Source: Zanthoxylum bungeanum
Lineage: Eukaryota; Streptophyta; Magnoliopsida; Sapindales; Rutaceae
Assembly (NCBI GenBank): GCA_019454045.1
Contig: SKCR01025352.1
Span: 1-64,000 of the forward strand
DNA: 64,000 nucleotides
Reading direction: 5' to 3'
Shown: piece by piece, positions 57,540-64,000 of the stretch
Layout: each line of letters opens with the position of its first letter
How positions within the stretch are numbered: position 1 is the first letter of the stretch
Notes under the pieces: model-generated
Told to the model about the DNA's origin: nothing
What the model saw: the letters and a program-made list of their open reading frames with translations, nothing else
The model's database searches: none
Made by a program: the position numbers and the translations under genes

Positions 57540-58430
57540 GAGTCTGATTCTAGGCCTCCATAAATGATTAGCTTGTTTTATTCAATGTTTAATCATGTTT
57601 TCTTGACTTTATACATGCATGTTATAATCTAATTTGATTAGATTTAGGGTGTATGACACTTAATGGAATATCCCCGCTTAATAAGGTTTTAAAGTAACTA
57701 GTATTTGGAATACTTGTTTCTTGGTCCGTCTTGTCAATACGGTTTAAAAATATCTTTTCGTTGACTACATCCGAGACCGTGCCTCTGCTGTGAGGGTGTA
57801 GCTGATAGAAATTTATTTATGCCGAATGTATATTAGATACTAGATAAATTCAAGCGAAAGCGGAATCCTGAACGTGCCCTAGCTGTCAGGGTTACGCAAG
57901 TAACTTGAGTTTATCATTGACAAGTTTAACCTTGGTACGTCTCCTTGTGGGCCTGCCTTCGCAGCGACAATGAGAAACGGCCAGGATCAGAACCTTGGAG
58001 TCACTAGTGAGTGATTGACAATTAGTTGTCTACCTGTGAATATACGTCGGCGAGACCGTGCCTCTGCTGTGAGTCGAAATATATTCATGGGGTCCTCTTC
58101 CCATTATGGAATTCGATTTAATTATTGAATTCTCGTCTTTCCGTTGGGGATTACGGCATTACGTAAAAATAGTGGGAGGCACTGCTAAGTTTAAAATATT
58201 CCAAAACTTAGGCAGTGTATGTTATTATGGAAATTGCCGCTTGTTTGTTTCCTTATTCTATAGTAGATAGAATTAAACTTTTATTTACTGCACACATATT
58301 TTGATATGTTATCTGACTTGACTCTTGGTTGCAGTTATTCTAGAATAGATTCTAGATACTACTAGACTAGGATATTATTAGATTGGTCTAAACCATCGGG
58401 AACTATTGTTCCGATTTTCTTCAAAAATAA
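57540..58430 (+). other. D1 untranslated leader
   Basis: Non-coding leader. A 22-base segment with ACCGTGCCTCTGCTGTGAG occurs twice, near 57774 and 58053, and the copia leader motif AAAAATAGTGGGAGGC lies at 58163. Confidence 0.6.
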
Positions 58431-61400
58431 AGATGGTTAGTGACTTAGTTTCTAAGTCATGATAGATAATCTAGATAGATATCCCTTTAGGATATAATAC
58501 TTTAGAGACAATAGTTTCTTATGCAGTAAGAATTGACTTGAATTAGTTCATGTGTCAATATTCTTGACTGGCATTTAGAAAGCCCTATTAGATATTTGTT
58601 TATCTAGTAATGACGTTTCTAAGCTTTAATTACCTTTAGAGGTAATATGTCTGACACAATTTGCTAATCAGTTATTTACAATTGTTGTGAATAGTTGAAT
58701 GCAAATAGTAAAGCTAAAGAAAGGAGATGCGTATATTTGTGTATAGAAAATATCGATTTTCACAATACTACAACTATAGGTATTGGATACCAGATCTCCC
58801 GTCTAGTTATTTGAAATATTGGTTAACGATTGTTTTGATATTTGATATCGGAACTCGCGACTATTGGATAATCACTTGTTCTTTATAAACAATTGTTACA
58901 CATTTTAAAATAACTAGTAGTGTCATTGACGTAGAGATAAATATTAAGAAAAAATTATTCGGTAAAGTAAATAATTTAGAACGGTGCTTTATGAATTTAA
59001 TCACTTAAGTATTGGATGCTCAATCCGTATGGTAAAGGATGGTTTGATACTAGATAACACCACACATCCTTGTCCATTTAATGAATATTGTATTCAGGAA
59101 AGTGATTAAGATCTCGTTTAACCAATGATTGTCATTGGACCACCAAATTTATTTAACTGATACATTGGATGTATGTAGTTTAATAAATAATAATTGCTTA
59201 AGGTAGTTTTCTTTATTTCGTAACTTAGTTGATGAATTGTCATAACTTAGTTACGTGTTTCTGAAGGAACACATATTGAAAGTCTTGAAAGTATCAAGAA
59301 CTTTCAATCTGTTCTGATGAAACGAAGATTGAACATTTTTGACTTGTTCAAATATATTCAATCTAAAGTATTTTGAAAACTTGATCCTTAAAATTCATTA
59401 CATGTCTTTGAACTGTTCAAAGATCTTTGATACGATCAAACATTTGAATTTAAAGCAATTAGTTCTAAGGTTATACAGTGAATATGATTCATATTCAATA
59501 TTATTCTTCCACGATTCCATCTTGATGGAATTGAGTAGTGGGAGCAATTGAATCTTATATGATTTGATTCGTTTGATATTGAATGTTACCGAATTAGTTT
59601 CAATACTCTTGGGGTTATACTCCAGTAACACTAATTCATCTCTTTAATTAATGTTCCATTAATTTCTACAGTTACATATATGATATGTATAGGTAGAAAA
59701 TCTGAATCTTGAAAAGTTTAAGATTTGAATGTTTCTTTTATATAATAGTTATATAATGGAAATTACTTACACCTCAGAGGTATAAGTAAAATTTTATCGT
59801 TTATTCTGTTTAATAGAATATTGTATTCTATTTAATAGAATATCTTTCCTACGATTCTAAGTAATAAAATCGTTTTATTACTTGGTGTGTAACATCAGAT
59901 GTTAACTATTGTAGAAAAAGACTTGACTTATTGAAGTCAAATGTGAGAATGATAAATTATAAATGGAACTACATAATTAATAAGATGAAAGAACCCTTAT
60001 ACATCTTCCGTACAAGTCCAATAGGATAACAGAATCATTCACGAGTATTTGATACTTAATGGTTCCGTTGTTTTCTTACTGAAGAAAAATTATCCTATAA
60101 CTTATAATGGAAGCGATATTTGATATCGATTCTGGAAGTTCACCATTGAACCATAGATCTAAGATTGTTCATAGCTTACTACGATCAAGTTTTGAACTTG
60201 ATTAAGCTTTCATTATGAATTAGTTCATGATATGTGCTAATTGTTTGCGCAGCGAAAGCATTGTGAGCTTATTAAAGGTTTGACCTTTACAGTATGACAA
60301 TGAGAAATGTTATACTCAGCAATCTATTGTAGATTCTGAGAAAACTTATCTCTAGTCACACTAAATGAACAATTAAAGATATATTGGTTAATGTTGATAA
60401 TAAACTGTATATTTTAGCTAAAGAATGCAAAGTGGCGTTTTTGGATGACTTATTCAGATAAGAGATCAGTTGTGATTTCCTTATTTGAAGAGTTCATTCT
60501 GAAATGGCCCTAGAGTTTTTGTTCTGCTGAGATCGCAGTTTAGTGTGCTAGCTTACAGAGCCTATTGTAGACTCGGATAAGTCTTCCAGAAATATGTGTT
60601 CTCTATTTTTGATATCGTCAGATTGTCTGATCTTGTCAAAGTATAGAGAATAGATATGTGATTAGAAGGGTTAGTGGGAGAGTACAAATTACTTTCTAGT
60701 GTTATATATCCTGACGACATTATCATTATTATTGTAATAATGAGATGTTTGTGAGGTAAAAGATTTACCTAAGTCTTCTTTACTCCGTGAAAGCAGTGGG
60801 AGTTGTCTCTGTTATATTTGATATAAAGTTTTATATATGATATGAAACTTGGAGACTTGTGAGATACTCCTATTAGTCGTACATTAGATATGATCTAATG
60901 AAGGACATAACAAGGCTATCTGTATGACAGTTAGTATAGCTGTTCGACAGTTATTGTATGTCTTATACAAAGTATTCGTCTTTCGTAAATGATGATTCCT
61001 TTTTCGAAAGAGATATTGATTAGAATGTCTAAACAATATTATGTATCATTTGATGATGACATAGTGAATACTTTATTATGTGCGATTATCGATGTCGATT
61101 TAATCGTAATTGTTACGAGTTATTTTGACATCCTATAGACCATAGGATGGATCTTGAAACACGTTCTTTGTGATCTTTGAGATATTAAGAACGAGTTTCT
61201 AATTCATGGAGAATATAGTCTGCAACCATTAGGGTCATATTAGTTTTGAGACTAATTATGACGTTAGACAGTCTACGTCATAAAGAGTCAGAAAAGATGC
61301 AGTGGGAGTGTCACAAAGCATTCTACTTTTATAATGGAATTAAATGCAACTTATAAAGTATTGACTTATGAAGTTGCATAGTGACCTTATAAAATAGAAG

Positions 61401-61710
61401 TTTTGAATTGTTATTTTGCTTGCGGTTGTCTTCATAGTATTTTGGATTTGATCCTTAAATACTTGGACAACTCAGTAGCTGTAGCACAATACTGATGTAG
61501 CATCAGAGTCATATTAATGTATAATTTAGATTCTACAAAATATGAATGATGCTGACTATGGGAAACGATGGAGTTTGTTTGACAAACTCAATATGTCATA
61601 GCGGACTTGTTTTTTGTTGCCTACCTCTTAAGTACTGGGTGAGCTTTTGAGGACCATGTGCATACGATGCACATTGAGATGAGTATATGATACCGTGGAT
61701 TGGCACTAGA
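58431..61710 (+). pseudogene. D1 heavily decayed copia gag-pol region
   Basis: Stops occur every few dozen codons in all frames, yet faint landmarks remain. Near 60667-60715 the spacing GTTAGTGGGAG then TATATCCTGACGACATT corresponds to the copia sequence before and through the YVDD box, with indels. Near 61466-61489, D-N-S-V-A-V-A-Q corresponds to the end of copia RNase H. The middle resembles no family I can name. The element cannot make its own enzymes. Because the LTRs are nearly identical, the decay must mostly predate the last transposition. Confidence 0.65.
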
Positions 61711-61725
61711 GCAAGTGGGAGAAAT
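61711..61725 (+). other. D1 polypurine tract
   Basis: GCAAGTGGGAGAAAT directly precedes the 3' LTR start TGTTGGGG. Confidence 0.88.
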
Positions 61726-64000
61726 TGTTGGGGTTGGTGCTCAGAGCGCCAATCCGGACCGTATTTATGTCTGATTCATGAATACGAACATCCCCTTATT
61801 CCATAATATTACTTATTTATGGTTGCACCTCTTGTTCTTATATACGTATTCGATCTGATTACGATTAGATTGAAACTAAATGTGGTTTAGTGATATGTAT
61901 ATATTAGACAAAGGCCCGATAATATATAATGCAGTACACAGTTACAAATTTAGTTTGTAATTGACATTGGGAAGTGTCACTGCTATATGAATATTATCAA
62001 ACATAGTTCCTGGTCAAGATTTGCTAACACGGGTCGGTTAGTCAAATCCGTTGAGACCAGTACATGTCGTATATCGAGACTTGGTCCGATGGTTTATCCC
62101 AATGAACCATGAGTCTATGGAGACTCGTATAGACGTGTAGGTGTTTATAGTGGATAAACACTGAACGGCTCACCGACGATTCTTAATGGATGGTACACCA
62201 ACGTCAATAAGAATCTTCTCGGGTTAAGTAGCATAGTGGTCCTTTGACTTGAGACACCACTGTGGATGTATGAGACATCCTCCACACTTAGATGGCAGTC
62301 ACATCACCGATCTATTTAGATCAGACCTCCACCTGTTCGTTGGGTGTGGATCGATCCTCAGGATATCCTGTGTGTGTCAAGATAGGATCCGTCAGTTCTG
62401 TGTACAGAGCATAGATAGTCCATATATTATTAGCAGTCTGTTAAATCTGTGGCCACAGTATAAATCGGAAGTAAGTTCCGAGTGTTATTTAAAGATTGCT
62501 AATAGATACGTCGACGAGATAATACCTATAGAGATTTGACGTTTACATCTATATCTCTGGGATTATCTGGATACCTGTGACGGAGGGATTATATGTATGC
62601 AATGACCTCGACCTGTATGATTCAGCTAGCTTATTTGTGATCGTCATAATTTACGGGTGGATAAATTATGGACACGAAATTGGATTTCGTGACGGATATA
62701 CCTGAATCTAGAGAGTCTCAATAATGAAACATACTCGTAGAGCACTAGGGCAACTTTTATGAATAATGATGATTATTTATAAATCGTTTAAACGTTAAAC
62801 GAAAAATACATGCGAACGGGCCGAACCGTCATTTCCTAATTAATGTGTATTTGTATTTAATATATGATATTATTAAATACACATTAATAAATTGTCAAAT
62901 AAAGGTATTTGACATATATCATTAATATATGTATTTGAGATATTTAAAGTAAATACAATACATATATTTGAGATATTTGTATTTAATTAATTAATTAATT
63001 ATTTAATTGTTAAATGATTAATATAATTAAAATATAAATATCTCACCAAATGATAAAGTTAGGAAATGATTATAAGTTTCAATTGTTGACTTATACATTA
63101 AAGGAAATGGTTGTCAAATTGATTTTGACTTCTTAAGATATTTGTTTAAATTGTTTGAAAAATGAAAATATCTTTTTCCTTTATTTTTTTTTTTGCTAAA
63201 TTTCGGCCATGACCCTAATTGAATATAATGGTTATATTTTTTCATGTTGCCATTGTTGACTAAGTTGAAATTGTCATTAAAATGTAATGATCATTTTATC
63301 AACTTGGCAAATGAAATTGAAATGAAATGAAACTAATATAACTTGCATTTCCTTTAGGCCAAATTCGGCCAAGGCCTTCATTTGGGCAAGTATATATTGT
63401 TTCATTTAATTTTAGGGTTTAAGGAACCTTTTCACTTTATCAAAACTCCATTAAAACAAGGCAAAGAAGGTAGAGAGAAAAGAAAAGAAAAACAAGGAAA
63501 AGCTTGGAATTTAGTAAGTATTTCCAACCTTCCATAAGAGAGTAATTTGTTCCTCTTGTTGTGGGCAACATCTTGTGATGTTCTTGAGTTTTTCTATTCT
63601 TTATTCTTTGTACTTTTGATGGATAAAAGTTTGATGAAGGTGATTTGCATGTATGATGTTGGAAGTTTATTACTAGTGTAGTAATAAGCATTCTTTTAAG
63701 GTTTTAGAACCTTGTTGCCATTCTAGAGATATTGACCCACTCTTAAATGACCTATAATTGTTCTATAGTTGTTTCATTGTGTTGAGACTTGATTTGGATG
63801 GAAGAAACATGATTGAAGTGTTGGATTTAACCAATTTGGTCTAATTTGTTCAATTTGATGAAATTGAAAAATTAGGGTTTAAGACCACTTCCAAATTTGG
63901 GGCTTTTCATATATGTTGTGTATAAGGATGTTTATATGATGCATATAAAGTTTCATGTTGATTGGATTACATCTTGATGTGTTTTGAAGCATGAAATGAC
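61726..64000 (+). repeat. D1 3' LTR, cut by window end
   Basis: Collinear with 54983-57165 of the 5' LTR plus 91 extra bases (62141-62231). Differences are few and scattered, for example CATCCCC against CATCCTC near the start. Confidence 0.93.

Larger units (their letters stand above)
54983..64000 (+). mobile_element. D1 copia-like element with near-identical LTRs (runs off window)
   Basis: 5' LTR 54983-57524, primer site 57528, internal region 57525-61725, polypurine tract and 3' LTR from 61726. The 3' LTR is cut by the window end after 2275 bases. The left flank GTAAC (54978-54982) would be the target duplication; the right partner is outside. The internal region is about 4.2 kb, a normal copia size, but has no open frame longer than 77 codons on either strand. 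Confidence 0.9.

Overview
This window looks like a transposon-dense, gene-poor stretch of a large plant genome. I found no host protein-coding gene, tRNA, rRNA or CRISPR array that I can support. The plant assignment rests on element types known from plants: Ty3/gypsy elements with a C-terminal chromodomain, a Tat-lineage gypsy with a second (archaeal-type) RNase H, an Athila-like gypsy primed by tRNA-Asp, and Ty1/copia elements primed by initiator tRNA-Met. Almost every coding segment is broken by stops or frameshifts, and nearly all DNA can be assigned to nested LTR retrotransposons, solo LTRs or LTR fragments.

Layout. Positions 1-4161 are Athila-like LTR material (family E, rich in CACGTG boxes), partly duplicated, with a tRNA-derived SINE near 1556-1750. 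Positions 4162-15986 are a minus-strand chromovirus-type gypsy (G1): 3' LTR 4162-5928, degraded RNase H-integrase-chromodomain 6006-7861, a related LTR (G2) at 7876-9668, a solo element (S) at 9817-11556, the primer site at 11628-11639, and the 5' LTR 11644-15986 split by a clean solo LTR of family E (12407-14568, TSD GTCTA). G1 itself sits inside an oppositely oriented G-type LTR (remnant 15987-16730), into which a minus-strand copia (C1, 16731-about 22250) also inserted.

Positions 22564-28035 are an Athila-like plus-strand element (LTR, tRNA-Asp primer site, gag, start of protease), interrupted by a copia solo LTR at 25696-27809 with a perfect ATATT duplication. Positions 28036-49060 are one large plus-strand copia (C2). 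A minus-strand copia of the same family (C3, 30327-42288, TSD TGAAT) landed in its leader, and C3 was in turn invaded by a Tat-lineage gypsy complex (about 33129-41160) that carries LTR arms in inverted orientation. The C2 pol (43468-46930) is recognisable in all domains but broken.

Positions 49061-52690 hold a fragment of a G2-type LTR, then plus-strand remnants of a third gypsy (G3) in which an unrecognised acidic region follows the protease where reverse transcriptase would be expected. Positions 52830-54982 are a minus-strand LTR (D2), into which a young plus-strand copia-like element (D1, 54983 to beyond the window) inserted. D1 has near-identical LTRs but an internal region with almost no open frame.

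The elements do not form a pathway. What the window offers is a readable insertion order and several unusual LTR sequence designs: G-box arrays upstream of a TATA box, TCGCGA palindromes shared by unrelated LTR families, a tandem array of AATTAATC/GATTAATT dyads, and in-frame minisatellites. Boundaries given with terminal TG/CA and target duplications are firm; those marked approximate were judged by eye.
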